Source: Pelolinea sp.
GTDB taxonomy: Bacteria > Chloroflexota > Anaerolineae > Anaerolineales > Anaerolineaceae
Length of the DNA stretch: 33,736 nucleotides
NCBI GenBank assembly: GCA_030692365.1
Contig: JAUYCC010000018.1
Coordinates: 1-33,736 of the forward strand
Direction: 5' to 3'
The notes under the pieces were generated by a model, which was not told the origin of the DNA, ran no database searches, and saw only the letters and a program-made list of their open reading frames with translations. How positions within the stretch are numbered: the first letter of the stretch is position 1; each line of letters starts with the position of its first letter. Shown here piece by piece: positions 1 to 7,277 of the stretch. The position numbers and the translations under genes are program-made.

Positions 1-92
1 GAAATCCAGGTAAGACTTCTCCCTATTGCCAGATACCGACTGAGCTCCTCCCGTTCACTGTTTGTGATCCTTTGATATTCTCTCCTTAGCAT
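1..92 (-). CDS. IS30-like transposase, N-terminal fragment (cut by window edge)
   Basis: Reading the minus strand from an ATG at 92 gives 30 codons running off the left edge. They contain the pattern Y-Q-R-I-T-x-x-E-R-E-E-L-x-x-x-L-A-x-G-x-S, which resembles the N-terminal helix-turn-helix of IS30-family transposases (usually Y..LT..ER..I..LL..G.S...IA). A GGAG-type ribosome site lies about 13 nt upstream of the ATG, and an in-frame stop (TGA) closes the frame at 113-111. Only the DNA-binding start is visible; the DDE catalytic domain would lie outside the window. The family call is from pattern memory on a short stretch. It could also be another small HTH protein. Confidence 0.55.
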   Translation of the reverse strand, partial: MLRREYQRITNSEREELSRYLAIGRSLTWI

Positions 93-140
93 ACGAATGA
101 TTCTATCTCCTCATCCGTTGCACTAAATATCTGACACCTC
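93..140 (-). mobile_element. Probable outer end of an IS30-like element
   Basis: The non-coding stretch between the transposase start and the AT-rich promoter region of the next operon should hold the terminal inverted repeat of the insertion sequence. I cannot fix its boundary, because the other end of the element is not in the window and no target duplication can be compared. The boundary is a guess from spacing only. Confidence 0.25.
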
Positions 141-157
141 ATAATAAAAAAAACCAA

Positions 158-175
158 ATACGAATAATCTCGTAT
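158..175. promoter_or_regulatory. Inverted repeat, possible operator
   Basis: ATACGA (158-163), six bases, then TCGTAT (170-175) form a perfect 6-6-6 inverted repeat about 30 bp upstream of the first gene of the operon at 207. An AT-rich stretch with TATACT-like hexamers follows at about 176-190. Position and symmetry fit a repressor or activator site, but no local regulator can be assigned to it. Confidence 0.35.
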
Positions 176-206
176 ATAAAATATATACTAAAAGAGGAGC
201 ATCAAA

Positions 207-650
207 ATGTCGATTTTGGATGACCTGAAACTGCCTTTGAGAAAGATCATCCTTGAAAGCCCGCTTCACGGGCTGTTAAGTGAAGACCATGCGCTGGTAT
301 CCTTCACCGATCACCTGACTGGCAAGCGATTATCTTTTTCTGTCCCTTATCAAAAGGAGCACCGTATTATTAGAGTGATCTGCCCAAAAGGGGACAAATA
401 CTGGAAGAAATTTACTTTTGGTTCTCCGCTTAGGATAACAATACGGGGCATACATTATCAAGGTTGGGCGGAAATCATTGATAATCCTGAGGAAGCCCAA
501 AAAGAATGGCGCGCCCTGATAAAAACCAAGCTTGAATTGGTCACTCAGTTGAACATTCCCTTGTCTGAAGAAGGAGAACCTGATATGAAAGAAATATTGA
601 CCAAAACATCCAGCCTGGATATCCTGAGAATTGAGGTATCTGGAAAATAA
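207..650 (+). CDS. Split-barrel (PNPOx-like) family protein, unknown function
   Basis: A 147-residue soluble protein with no signal peptide or membrane segment. Residues about 30-95 follow the pattern of small FMN/F420-type split-barrel proteins: a strand V-S-F-T, then T-G-K-R-x-x-F-x-V-P-Y, a strand I-R-V-I, the aromatic W-K-K-F, then P-L-R-I-T-I-R-G and G-W-A-E-I-I-D-N-P-E-E. Comparable proteins carry T-G-R-K-S-G, W-W-R-N-L and R-L-R-G at these points. The match is by eye and distant, so cofactor and substrate are not claimed. An AGAGGAG ribosome site precedes the ATG. Its stop shares one base with the next start (TAATG), so it is translationally coupled to the DUF952 gene. A flavin-reductase-like gene, another split-barrel fold, follows in the same operon, which fits a redox role. 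Confidence 0.6.
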   Translation: MSILDDLKLPLRKIILESPLHGLLSEDHALVSFTDHLTGKRLSFSVPYQKEHRIIRVICPKGDKYWKKFTFGSPLRITIRGIHYQGWAEIIDNPEEAQKEWRALIKTKLELVTQLNIPLSEEGEPDMKEILTKTSSLDILRIEVSGK

Positions 651-961
651 TGAAAATTATCCATATTATTCAAGAAAGCACCTGGCAAAAGGTGAGAAGC
701 CAACCGCAGTATTTCGGGGATTCATTGATAGGCCAGGGATTTATCCACTGCTGCCTGCCGGAACAGATAGATTTTGTACTCAATAAATGGTTTCCCGGCA
801 GAGAAGATATGCTCCTTTTGGATATTGACACCGAGAAACTCGATGCGCAACTGGTTTTTGAGAATCTTGAAGGTGGTGAAGAAAAGTTTCCACATATTTA
901 TGGCCCATTGAACATGGACGCGGTAATTGCGTGGTATCCTTCGAGAAAAAATAAAGGATGA
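650..961 (+). CDS. DUF952 family protein
   Basis: A 103-residue protein matching DUF952 along its whole length: an N-terminal I-I-H-I-I with a tryptophan soon after, G-F-I-H-C-C at about residues 30-35 (the family has GFIHCS), L-L-L-D-I-D at 55-60, and near the C-terminus F-P-H-I-Y-G-P-L-N-M-D-A-V. These are the family's conserved blocks. DUF952 has no firmly assigned biochemical role that I know of. The start overlaps the previous stop by one base (TAATG), and the stop overlaps a possible ATG of the next gene, so the three genes form a tightly coupled operon. Confidence 0.85.
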   Translation: MKIIHIIQESTWQKVRSQPQYFGDSLIGQGFIHCCLPEQIDFVLNKWFPGREDMLLLDIDTEKLDAQLVFENLEGGEEKFPHIYGPLNMDAVIAWYPSRKNKG

Positions 962-966
962 TATGC

Positions 967-1509
967 ATGGATACTAACTTCTCAGAAATTTCCTATTTAA
1001 ATTTCCTTTCTAATAGCTTTGAGCTTTGGGATAAAACCTGGCTGCTATTGACCAGCGGTGATTTTGGTAAGGGCGATTTCAATTCCATGACTGTAGCCTG
1101 GGGCGGGTTAGGGATCATGTGGAACAAACCCATGGCAATGGTTGTGGTGAGACCTACCCGCTATACTTTCAAGTTCATCAATTCGTATGATACCTTCAGT
1201 CTTTGCGTATTTCCGGAACAATGCCGTTCTGCATTAAACCTTTTGGGTTCCAAATCAGGCCGGGATGGGGACAAAATCAAGGCTTCTAGTTTAACACCCA
1301 TTGCTTCCTCTTCTATCGCAGCTCCGGTTTATAAGGAAGCTGAACTGTCACTTGAGTGCCGAAAAATGTATTGGGAAGATTTAAATCCGCAGCATTTTCT
1401 TTACCCGGAAATTGAGAAGAACTATGCCAAAAAAGATTACCACCGGATGATTATGGGCGAGGTGGTGAAAATCTATGGGGCTAAGCAAAAATATTCCCTT
1501 CAAGAATAA
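967..1509 (+). CDS. Flavin reductase-like (FMN-binding split barrel) protein
   Basis: A soluble protein of about 180 residues resembling flavin-reductase/flavoredoxin-like proteins. Its core reads N-S-M-T-V-A-W-G-G-L-G-I-M-W-N-K-P at about 37-53, then V-V-R-P-x-R-Y-T and F-S-L-C-V-F, where the family binds FMN and typically shows N-x-M-T-x-x-W, P and V-x-x-x-R-x-T. Such proteins use FMN for NAD(P)H-dependent or ferredoxin-type redox reactions; the partner is unknown. I place the start at ATG 967, because AAGGA at 955-958 is well spaced from it, whereas the ATG at 958 lies inside that ribosome site. It is the third gene of the operon that starts at 207. Confidence 0.8.
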   Translation: MDTNFSEISYLNFLSNSFELWDKTWLLLTSGDFGKGDFNSMTVAWGGLGIMWNKPMAMVVVRPTRYTFKFINSYDTFSLCVFPEQCRSALNLLGSKSGRDGDKIKASSLTPIASSSIAAPVYKEAELSLECRKMYWEDLNPQHFLYPEIEKNYAKKDYHRMIMGEVVKIYGAKQKYSLQE

Positions 1510-1538
1510 AATTTACAAACCTCATATGTAAATTAGGG

Positions 1539-1565
1539 TTGACAACTTTTGCTTAATGCTACAAT
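1539..1565 (+). promoter_or_regulatory. Promoter for the DUF4332 gene
   Basis: TTGACA (1539-1544) and TACAAT (1560-1565) are separated by 15 nt, slightly short. The expected transcript starts near 1572 and covers the strong GGAGGAGG ribosome site at 1588-1595. Confidence 0.6.
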
Positions 1566-1600
1566 AATTTTATCAATCCCAATAGATGGAGGAGGAAGAA

Positions 1601-2005
1601 ATGTCAAGTATTGAGAAAATTGAAGGTATTGGAGCAGCATATCAAAAGAAACTGGTCGCTTACGGTATTAAAACTGTGGAAGCCTTGCTCAAGCAGGGCG
1701 CAACTTCTGGGGGAAGGGAAAAAATTGCCACAGGAACGGGCATTTCCAAAACACTGATTCTTGAATGGGTAAACCACGGCGACCTGTGGCGGATTAAAGG
1801 CGTCAGCGAGGAATATTCAGACCTTTTGGAAGAAGCGGGTGTGGATACAGTTGTTGAGCTTACCCAGCGCAAACCCGAAAATCTTTATAAAAAAATGGGG
1901 GAAGTCAATATGGTCAAGAAGCTGGTTCGTCGCCTGCCAAGCCCCAAGCAGGTGGCTGATTGGGTAGCCCAGGCAAAGAAATTACCGCGCGGAGTGTCTT
2001 ATTAG
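1601..2005 (+). CDS. DUF4332 helix-hairpin-helix protein
   Basis: A small soluble protein of 134 residues with the DUF4332 pattern: I-E-G-I-G-x-x-Y at residues 6-13 (a helix-hairpin-helix I-x-G-I-G motif), a second element W-R-I-K-G-V in the middle, and a helix-rich C-terminus. Such tandem HhH domains often contact nucleic acid non-specifically, but the role of this family is not known. I choose ATG 1601 rather than 1586, because GGAGGAGGAAG at 1588-1598 is an ideal Shine-Dalgarno for 1601 and would otherwise encode an unusual run of Glu. It is monocistronic, with a promoter just upstream and a terminator just downstream. Confidence 0.8.
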   Translation: MSSIEKIEGIGAAYQKKLVAYGIKTVEALLKQGATSGGREKIATGTGISKTLILEWVNHGDLWRIKGVSEEYSDLLEEAGVDTVVELTQRKPENLYKKMGEVNMVKKLVRRLPSPKQVADWVAQAKKLPRGVSY

Positions 2006-2023
2006 ATTTAATTAAGGATCAAT

Positions 2024-2062
2024 AAAGCCGGAGCTCTATAAGGAAATTCCGGCTTTTTTTTA
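2024..2062 (+). terminator. Rho-independent terminator after the DUF4332 gene
   Basis: AAGCCGGA (2025-2032) pairs with TCCGGCTT (2048-2055) and is followed by a run of eight T. Read on the other strand the hairpin is followed by TTTATT, so it may also weakly end the convergent valS transcript. Confidence 0.85.
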
Positions 2063-2073
2063 TTTAAGGAGTT

Positions 2074-4782
2074 TTATCCCAATTGGTCTTTTAATTTTTG
2101 GGCGGCTTGCCTGAAAGTTTCCAGTTTCTCTCTTTCTTTTTTCACCACCTGGGCAGGCGCTTTGGCGGCAAAATCAGACGCGAGTAATTTTTCAAGCCGT
2201 TCGATTTGAGAATTTGTTTCAGTGAGTTCCTTTTGCAGTTTTTCTGCTGAATCCTTATCAGAACCAACGTCTTCGGTAATCAAAAAAACCAGACTGCCAG
2301 TGGAAGGGATGCTAACTGAAGCGTAGCGTTTAAACTCAACGGGGTCAGGAATATCATCCAGGATCTGTAGATTATTGATATTGCCAAGCAGAGCGATATA
2401 TTTTTGTTGTTCTATAACTAGTCGCTTATTCTCACCGCTAACAATGACCACGCCTCCAACCTTTTGTCTGACAGGCAGACTTTTTAGAGTTTTCAGCGCC
2501 CTAAATGCTTTGGTATGGTCAATGGTGGCTTTGGTAAACTGGTCAATCGCGGGTTGCTCCCAAAGTTCAACTTCTTTGGAAGCAGGCCATCTGGCAATGA
2601 TTAGTGCATCTGACCAACCTTCGTCTGGGATGAAAGAGTCAGACTTAGATAGGCAGGCTTTCTTTAAATGCCCCCAAAGCTCCTCGGTCACAAAAGGTGT
2701 GAATGGGTGCAGCATCCTGAGGCATTTATCCAGAACTCTCACCAGTGTCCAGGCGGTGTAATAAGCCCTGTCGCCGCCTTCGTTTAATTGCAGTTTAGCG
2801 GTCTCAATATACCAGTCCGCGAATTCGCTCCAGAAGAATTCATAAATTTGTCGGCCGGCTTCGCCGAACTGATACCCGTCAAACAAACGGTTGACATCAC
2901 GAACGGTCTGGCGCATGCGGGCATGGATATATTCATCCGCGGGTGTCCAAACCGGGGCTTTTTCAGCTTTAGCGGGCGTTTTTTCAAGAGCATTGAAGAC
3001 AAATCGCCCAGCATTCCAGATCTTGTTAGCGAAGTTGCGGTTTGCCTCCACCTTTTTCACGCTGAGATTCATGTCCTTTCCGGGAGTTGAACCGACCAAC
3101 AGTGTAAATCGCAGTGCGTCGGTGCCAAATTCGTCCATCACAATAAGGGGATCAATAACGTTGCTTTTGGTCTTGCTCATTTTTTGGCCGTTTTCGTCAC
3201 GGATCAGGCCGTGTAAATAAACGGTGTGGAAAGGCGCTTCACCGGTGAATTCAAGACCGCTCATGATCATGCGCGCGACCCAGAAGAAAAGGATGTCATA
3301 GCCGGTTTCCATCACCGAGGTTGGGTAGAAATACTTCAGGTCAGGGGTGATATCAGGCCAGCCAAGGGTGGAAAACGGCCATAAACCGGAGGAGAACCAT
3401 GTATCGAGCACGTCATCATCCTGATGGATATGCTTGCTATGGCAAAATTCACATTCGGTTGGATCCTCCCGCTTTACGGTCATCTTTCCGCAATCGTCGC
3501 AATACCAGACAGGAATGCGGTGGCCCCACCATAACTGGCGGCTGATACACCAATCCTGGATGTTTTCCATCCAGTTGAAATACACTTTGGTGAAATATTC
3601 AGGGATGATTCGGATGCGTCCGTCGCGAACCGCTTCGATCGCTTTTTGAGCCTGGCTTTGAATTGCTACGAACCATTGCTCGCTCACCATCGGTTCAATG
3701 ATCTCGCCACCGCGCTGTGAGCGAGGGACGTTGATGGTGTATGGTTCCTCCTTCAAGACCAACCCCTTGTCTTTCATATCTTGCCAGATGCGCTTGCGGC
3801 ATTCATCGCGGTGCAGCCCTTTGTAAGGTCCGCCGTTCTCGTTGATGGTGATATCCCGATTCAGTATGCTGATCATCTCCAGGTTGTGGCGCTGGGCAAT
3901 TTCATAGTCGGTGGGATCATGCGCGGGGGTAACCTTCAACGCACCGCCGCCGAAAGTGCGGTCAACATTCTCGTCAGCAATGACCGGAATTTCACGGTCA
4001 AGGATGGGTACCAGAACTTTCTTGCCCACGTATTTCTTATAACGCTCATCTTCCGGATGGACCGCCACCGCGCTGTCACCCAGAATGGTTTCCGGGCGGG
4101 TGGTGGCAACCGCCAGGTACTCTTCAGGATTTTCCGCCAGGCGGTATTTGAAGAAATATAGTTTGCCGGGTTCCTGGGAATGTTCCACTTCCAGATCGGA
4201 GACAGCTGTACGCAAGTTGGGTGACCAATTTATCAGGCGCGGACCGCGGTAAATCAAGCCTTTTTCATATAAGGTGACAAAGGCTTCCCGAACTGCCCGG
4301 CTGAGACCTTCATCCAGCGTAAACCGTTCGCGCGTCCAGTCGCAAGAAGAACCGAGGCGGCGTATTTGTTGGGTGATGATGCCGCCGTATTTTTCTTTCC
4401 AAGCCCAGGCTCGTTCTATAAAGGCTTCACGGCCAATATCTTCACGGGTTAAGCCTTCTTCCTTGAGCGCTTTTTCAATCTGCAATTGAGTTGCGATGCC
4501 GGCGTGGTCGCTGCCCGGCACCCACAACGCGGATTCACCCAGCATGCGATGATAACGGATCATCAGGTCTTCGATGGCGACAAACATAGCATGCCCCAGA
4601 TGCAATCCCCCGGTGATGTTGGGAGGGGGAATGGAGATAACAAAAGGCTTTTTGGTGGGATCAAAATCTGGCTTCCTGGGATCATTAGCAGGTTGAAAAT
4701 ACCCGGCGCGTTCCCACCACGAATAAACCCTTTCCTCAGTGGCTTTGAAATCGTAAGCTTTGGTCAATGAATTCTCTGGCAT
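2074..4782 (-). CDS. valS: Valyl-tRNA synthetase
   Basis: A 902-residue class Ia aminoacyl-tRNA synthetase that charges tRNA-Val with valine in the cytoplasm. The HIGH-type motif H-L-G-H sits at about residue 62 after P-P-N-I-T-G-G. The KMSKS-type motif K-M-S-K-T is near residue 535. A Cys-x-x-Cys pair (C-D-D-C and C-E-F-C) around residues 430-455 looks like an inserted zinc ribbon. The editing (CP1) domain is present between them, including A-T-T-R-P-E-T and D-P-T-D-Y-E. The C-terminal 65 residues are a coiled coil ending in L-K-D-Q-L-G, as usual for ValRS. GGAGG precedes the ATG. Transcription is controlled by the T-box leader directly upstream. The length is normal for the family and no defect is seen. 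Confidence 0.97.
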   Translation of the reverse strand: MPENSLTKAYDFKATEERVYSWWERAGYFQPANDPRKPDFDPTKKPFVISIPPPNITGGLHLGHAMFVAIEDLMIRYHRMLGESALWVPGSDHAGIATQLQIEKALKEEGLTREDIGREAFIERAWAWKEKYGGIITQQIRRLGSSCDWTRERFTLDEGLSRAVREAFVTLYEKGLIYRGPRLINWSPNLRTAVSDLEVEHSQEPGKLYFFKYRLAENPEEYLAVATTRPETILGDSAVAVHPEDERYKKYVGKKVLVPILDREIPVIADENVDRTFGGGALKVTPAHDPTDYEIAQRHNLEMISILNRDITINENGGPYKGLHRDECRKRIWQDMKDKGLVLKEEPYTINVPRSQRGGEIIEPMVSEQWFVAIQSQAQKAIEAVRDGRIRIIPEYFTKVYFNWMENIQDWCISRQLWWGHRIPVWYCDDCGKMTVKREDPTECEFCHSKHIHQDDDVLDTWFSSGLWPFSTLGWPDITPDLKYFYPTSVMETGYDILFFWVARMIMSGLEFTGEAPFHTVYLHGLIRDENGQKMSKTKSNVIDPLIVMDEFGTDALRFTLLVGSTPGKDMNLSVKKVEANRNFANKIWNAGRFVFNALEKTPAKAEKAPVWTPADEYIHARMRQTVRDVNRLFDGYQFGEAGRQIYEFFWSEFADWYIETAKLQLNEGGDRAYYTAWTLVRVLDKCLRMLHPFTPFVTEELWGHLKKACLSKSDSFIPDEGWSDALIIARWPASKEVELWEQPAIDQFTKATIDHTKAFRALKTLKSLPVRQKVGGVVIVSGENKRLVIEQQKYIALLGNINNLQILDDIPDPVEFKRYASVSIPSTGSLVFLITEDVGSDKDSAEKLQKELTETNSQIERLEKLLASDFAAKAPAQVVKKEREKLETFRQAAQKLKDQLG

Positions 4783-4796
4783 GCTACCTCCAAATT

Positions 4797-5046
4797 AAAA
4801 TAAAAAAACCGTCTCGTTTTGAGGACGAAAGGTTTTCACCTTGCGCGGTACCACCTCGCTTCGCCGGGAAATCCGGCGCTCTCTTCGAAGCTGTAACGGG
4901 CTTTCCCGTGCCGTTCTACTCTCGTAAAGATTTCTTCGGCAAACGGATCAGGCGACTTCAATCCGGTGGCGCTGCGGCGGTTTTCAGCCATTAACCAGCC
5001 TTCTCTATCAACGGTTAGCCGGGTTTACTGCTCCTGGTTAGAACTG
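4797..5046 (-). promoter_or_regulatory. T-box riboswitch leader of valS (GUC specifier)
   Basis: The 250-nt leader carries the T-box sequence AGGTGGTACCGCG (4856-4844), one base short of the usual AGGGTGGNACCGCG. It is followed by an intrinsic terminator: CGTCCTC, loop AAAAC, GAGACG, then a T run at 4808-4797. In the Stem I region the pattern GAA-GUC-GCC places a GUC valine codon at 4956-4954, in the usual GAA-specifier-purine context, and an AGTA motif near 5029 fits the specifier-loop S-turn. The specifier matches the downstream gene. Uncharged tRNA-Val should stabilise the antiterminator and allow valS transcription. Confidence 0.92.
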
Positions 5047-5052
5047 GTTGAG

Positions 5053-5081
5053 ATTATACAGGTGAAGGGAAGGTGTGTCAA
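5053..5081 (-). promoter_or_regulatory. Consensus promoter of the valS T-box transcript
   Basis: On the minus strand TTGACA (5081-5076) and TATAAT (5058-5053) are separated by exactly 17 nt. Both hexamers match the consensus fully. The start point would be near 5046. Confidence 0.92.
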
Positions 5082-5121
5082 ATATTGCGAAAAAATAGAT
5101 ATTCAGTTGTATTTCAATTAT

Positions 5122-5130
5122 TGGTATGAT
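5122..5130 (+). promoter_or_regulatory. Extended -10 element (TGgTATGAT), leaderless start
   Basis: TGG followed by TATGAT ends 7 nt before the ATG at 5138. A weak -35 (TTCAGT, 5102-5107) lies 17 nt upstream. A transcript from here would begin at or next to the start codon, and no Shine-Dalgarno is present. Confidence 0.5.
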
Positions 5131-5137
5131 TAGCACG

Positions 5138-6553
5138 ATGAAAATAGCTTTTTATAGACTCATAATTTTTATTGCGATTATTGGATTGAGTATTTCAGCG
5201 TGCGCGCAACCAAATAATGATACCAACCAGGGCTCAACTACTCCGGCTGAAATACCCACAGCAATTTCAACGCCAACCATTTCGCCGATAACGACGGAAA
5301 TGAGCGAAGATTCGCTTCCAGAGAAAATTCCTGCGGGAATCACACTTGACTTCTGGCATCCGTGGTCAGGTGAGATGGCAAATTTGATTGAGGAAATGGT
5401 TGGAGAATTTAACAAAACCAACGAATGGGGCATAACGGTTAATGCTGAATTTCATTCTGATGAAACAGTTTTCATTGATGATATGAACCAGGTAATTAAA
5501 GAGGGAGAATCCCCTGAATTAATCGCTGCGCCCATTTATTATTTGCGTATTCTTGAGGAGAACGGATTCGCGCTTCAAGACTTAGGGAATTTAATTGAAT
5601 CACCGACATGGGGTTATACGAAGGATGAAATTGCGTCTTTTCTGCCTGTATTTTGGATTGCAGATATTTCATTAAGTAAACGACTGGGCATCCCAGCATA
5701 CCGGAGCGGATACTTGATCTTTTATAACCTGACCTGGGCCAGGGAACTTGGTTTTACTCAATCCCCCTCTGATCTTGAAGATTTCAAAAATCAGACTTGT
5801 AGGGCGGGTTCAACTTACCTTAACGACAGTGATTTAAATAATAACGGCACTGGCGGGTGGGTATATTCCTATAACCCTTACGCATTTTATTCCTGGCTTA
5901 AAGCTTTCGGTGGAGGCAGCAAAGCCGTTGGAAATAAAATTAATACTTTGGGGCGCAACGAGAATGTGGAAAGCGGAACCTATTTATATGACCTTTTTTT
6001 GGATAATTGCGCCTGGATTGGCCGGCAGCAGCAACCCTATGAATATTTTGCAAACCGTCAGGCTTTGGCTTACAGCGGAAAAATGGAAGATATTCTGACC
6101 CAGGAACGGGTAAACGAATTAAATAATTCCAGTGATCAATGGTCAGTTCTACCTTATCCATCAAATTCATCCAAACCGGTGATGCTGATTGATGGTGACT
6201 CTTATGCAATTACAACAAAAGATAAAGAAAAATCGTTAGCCGCCTGGATTTTTATCCGCTGGATGCTTAAACCAGAAAATCAGGTGAAAGTTATTGAAGC
6301 ATCCGGAACTTTTCCTCTGTCTAAAACAGCCATGGATATGCTTAATGATTTTAAAATCAAGCATCCTGCCTGGGCAGCAACACTGCAGTATTTGCCGTTG
6401 GCTCAGAACGCACCTGACGATTCAAATTGGGGCTTGACCAAAGAAGTGCTTGCGGATATCTCATGGAAACTTATCCAATATACAACTAAAAGTGAAGATA
6501 TTCCTGTGATTTTTATGGACGCGCAAAATCTGCTTTCGGAGCTAACCCAATAA
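5138..6553 (+). CDS. Extracellular solute-binding lipoprotein (family 1), orphan
   Basis: About 471 residues. The N-terminus is a lipoprotein signal: M-K-I-A-F-Y-R, a hydrophobic segment, and the lipobox I-S-A-C (Cys about 22). A Thr/Pro/Ser-rich linker of about 50 residues follows. The mature domain begins L-D-F-W-H-P-W-S-G and carries features of family 1 sugar-type binding proteins, including A-L-A-Y-S-G and the C-terminal K-S-L-A-A-W-I-F-I-R-W-M. It should sit on the outer face of the membrane and deliver a solute to an ABC importer, but no permease or ATPase gene is nearby. ATG 5138 is preferred over 5126, because 5126 falls inside the -10 element and 5138 starts an ideal signal peptide. 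The next gene, rnhA, starts immediately after the stop. The ligand is unknown. Confidence 0.85.
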   Translation: MKIAFYRLIIFIAIIGLSISACAQPNNDTNQGSTTPAEIPTAISTPTISPITTEMSEDSLPEKIPAGITLDFWHPWSGEMANLIEEMVGEFNKTNEWGITVNAEFHSDETVFIDDMNQVIKEGESPELIAAPIYYLRILEENGFALQDLGNLIESPTWGYTKDEIASFLPVFWIADISLSKRLGIPAYRSGYLIFYNLTWARELGFTQSPSDLEDFKNQTCRAGSTYLNDSDLNNNGTGGWVYSYNPYAFYSWLKAFGGGSKAVGNKINTLGRNENVESGTYLYDLFLDNCAWIGRQQQPYEYFANRQALAYSGKMEDILTQERVNELNNSSDQWSVLPYPSNSSKPVMLIDGDSYAITTKDKEKSLAAWIFIRWMLKPENQVKVIEASGTFPLSKTAMDMLNDFKIKHPAWAATLQYLPLAQNAPDDSNWGLTKEVLADISWKLIQYTTKSEDIPVIFMDAQNLLSELTQ

Positions 6554-7009
6554 ATGAGAGTTCTTAAGTCATCTGATCATAAAATTGAGATCTATACCGA
6601 TGGGGGCTGTGACCCAAACCCGGGTCCGGGTGGGTGGGCGGCGATTATCCTGGACGGGAAAGTTAAAAAAATCCTTAAAGGGTATGCCGCCGAATCTACC
6701 AACAACCGCATGGAACTAACCGCTGCGTTGGAGGCTTTGAAACAGATTGACGCCTCCAAGCCGATAAAAATATATACCGACTCGCAGTATTTACAAAAGG
6801 GTGTGGAGCAGTGGTTGGCCAACTGGAAAGAGCGTAACTGGAAGCGAAAGGGTGGGGTGTTAGCTAACATAGACCTGTGGAAAGAGATTTCAGAGGAAAT
6901 AACGCATCGAAAGATCACCTGGCGTTGGATAAAAGGCCACGCGGGTACTCCTTACAATGAACAAGCGGATCGTATTGCCCAGCAGGTGCGAGCAACTAAA
7001 GGAAAATAA
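6554..7009 (+). CDS. rnhA: Ribonuclease HI
   Basis: A 151-residue enzyme that cleaves the RNA strand of RNA-DNA hybrids, for example R-loops and primers, using two Mg ions. The full catalytic set is visible: D16 in I-Y-T-D-G-G-C, E54 in N-N-R-M-E-L, D76 in Y-T-D-S-Q-Y, H129 in K-G-H-A-G and D139 in E-Q-A-D-R. The basic handle region is present as W-K-E-R-N-W-K-R-K-G at about 91-100, as in the E. coli type. The ATG directly abuts the stop of the solute-binding protein gene, so it is probably cotranscribed and translationally coupled. The pairing has no obvious functional meaning. A bidirectional terminator follows. Confidence 0.96.
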   Translation: MRVLKSSDHKIEIYTDGGCDPNPGPGGWAAIILDGKVKKILKGYAAESTNNRMELTAALEALKQIDASKPIKIYTDSQYLQKGVEQWLANWKERNWKRKGGVLANIDLWKEISEEITHRKITWRWIKGHAGTPYNEQADRIAQQVRATKGK

Positions 7010-7036
7010 AAAAGACAGATAGTACCTGTCTTTTTT
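7009..7036. terminator. Bidirectional terminator between rnhA and tRNA-Cys
   Basis: AAAAAGACAG (7009-7018) pairs with CTGTCTTTTT (7026-7035) around a 7-nt loop. The run of A on one side and T on the other lets it end both rnhA (plus) and tRNA-Cys (minus). Confidence 0.85.
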
Positions 7037-7037
7037 G

Positions 7038-7108
7038 AGGCGACGACGGGATTTGAACCCGTGATGAGGGTTTTGCAGACCCTTGCCTTCCCACTTGGCC
7101 ACGTCGCC
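7038..7108 (-). tRNA. tRNA-Cys (GCA)
   Basis: Cloverleaf on the minus strand: acceptor GGCGACG (7108-7102) pairs with CGTCGCC (7045-7039), discriminator T at 7038. The anticodon stem AGGGT/ACCCT encloses a loop with anticodon GCA, which reads cysteine UGC/UGU. The T arm is CGGGTTCAAATCCCG. The 3' CCA is not encoded. It has its own promoter and terminator. Confidence 0.95.
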
Positions 7109-7121
7109 TTGAGCAAAACGA

Positions 7122-7150
7122 ATTATAGTGGGCGCTTATTCCTTTGTCAA
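7122..7150 (-). promoter_or_regulatory. Consensus promoter of tRNA-Cys
   Basis: TTGACA (7150-7145) and TATAAT (7127-7122) are separated by 17 nt, a perfect consensus, about 14 nt upstream of the mature tRNA 5' end. Confidence 0.9.
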
Positions 7151-7167
7151 CCAATCCACCATTGAAA

Positions 7168-7189
7168 CAAAAAATGCCTTTCGGCATTT
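7168..7189 (-). terminator. Terminator of tRNA-Gly
   Basis: On the minus strand AAATGCC, a GAAA tetraloop and GGCATTT, followed by further T, form a compact intrinsic terminator a few bases after the tRNA-Gly 3' end. It overlaps the region just upstream of the tRNA-Cys promoter. Confidence 0.8.
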
Positions 7190-7192
7190 GAG

Positions 7193-7266
7193 AGCGGGCG
7201 ATGGGTCTCGAACCCATAAACCTCTTCCTTGGCAAGGAAGCGTTCTACCAATTGAACTACGCCCGC
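7193..7266 (-). tRNA. tRNA-Gly (GCC)
   Basis: Acceptor GCGGGCG (7266-7260) pairs with CGCCCGC (7200-7194), discriminator T at 7193. The anticodon stem CTTCC/GGAAG holds TTGCCAA with anticodon GCC, which reads glycine GGC/GGU. The T arm is TGGGTTCGAGACCCA. The CCA end is not encoded. Confidence 0.96.
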
Positions 7267-7277
7267 AAGCGAAATTT

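Noticed and set aside
1586-1600. ATG at 1586 as start of the DUF4332 protein
   Set aside because: The Glu codons after it are the Shine-Dalgarno sequence for ATG 1601.
4767-4994. Plus-strand open frame across the valS leader
   Set aside because: The sequence is explained by the T-box leader on the other strand; the frame has no family resemblance.
5126-5137. ATG at 5126 as start of the solute-binding protein
   Set aside because: It lies inside the TATGAT -10 element and would put four extra residues before an otherwise ideal lipoprotein signal peptide; ATG 5138 fits better.
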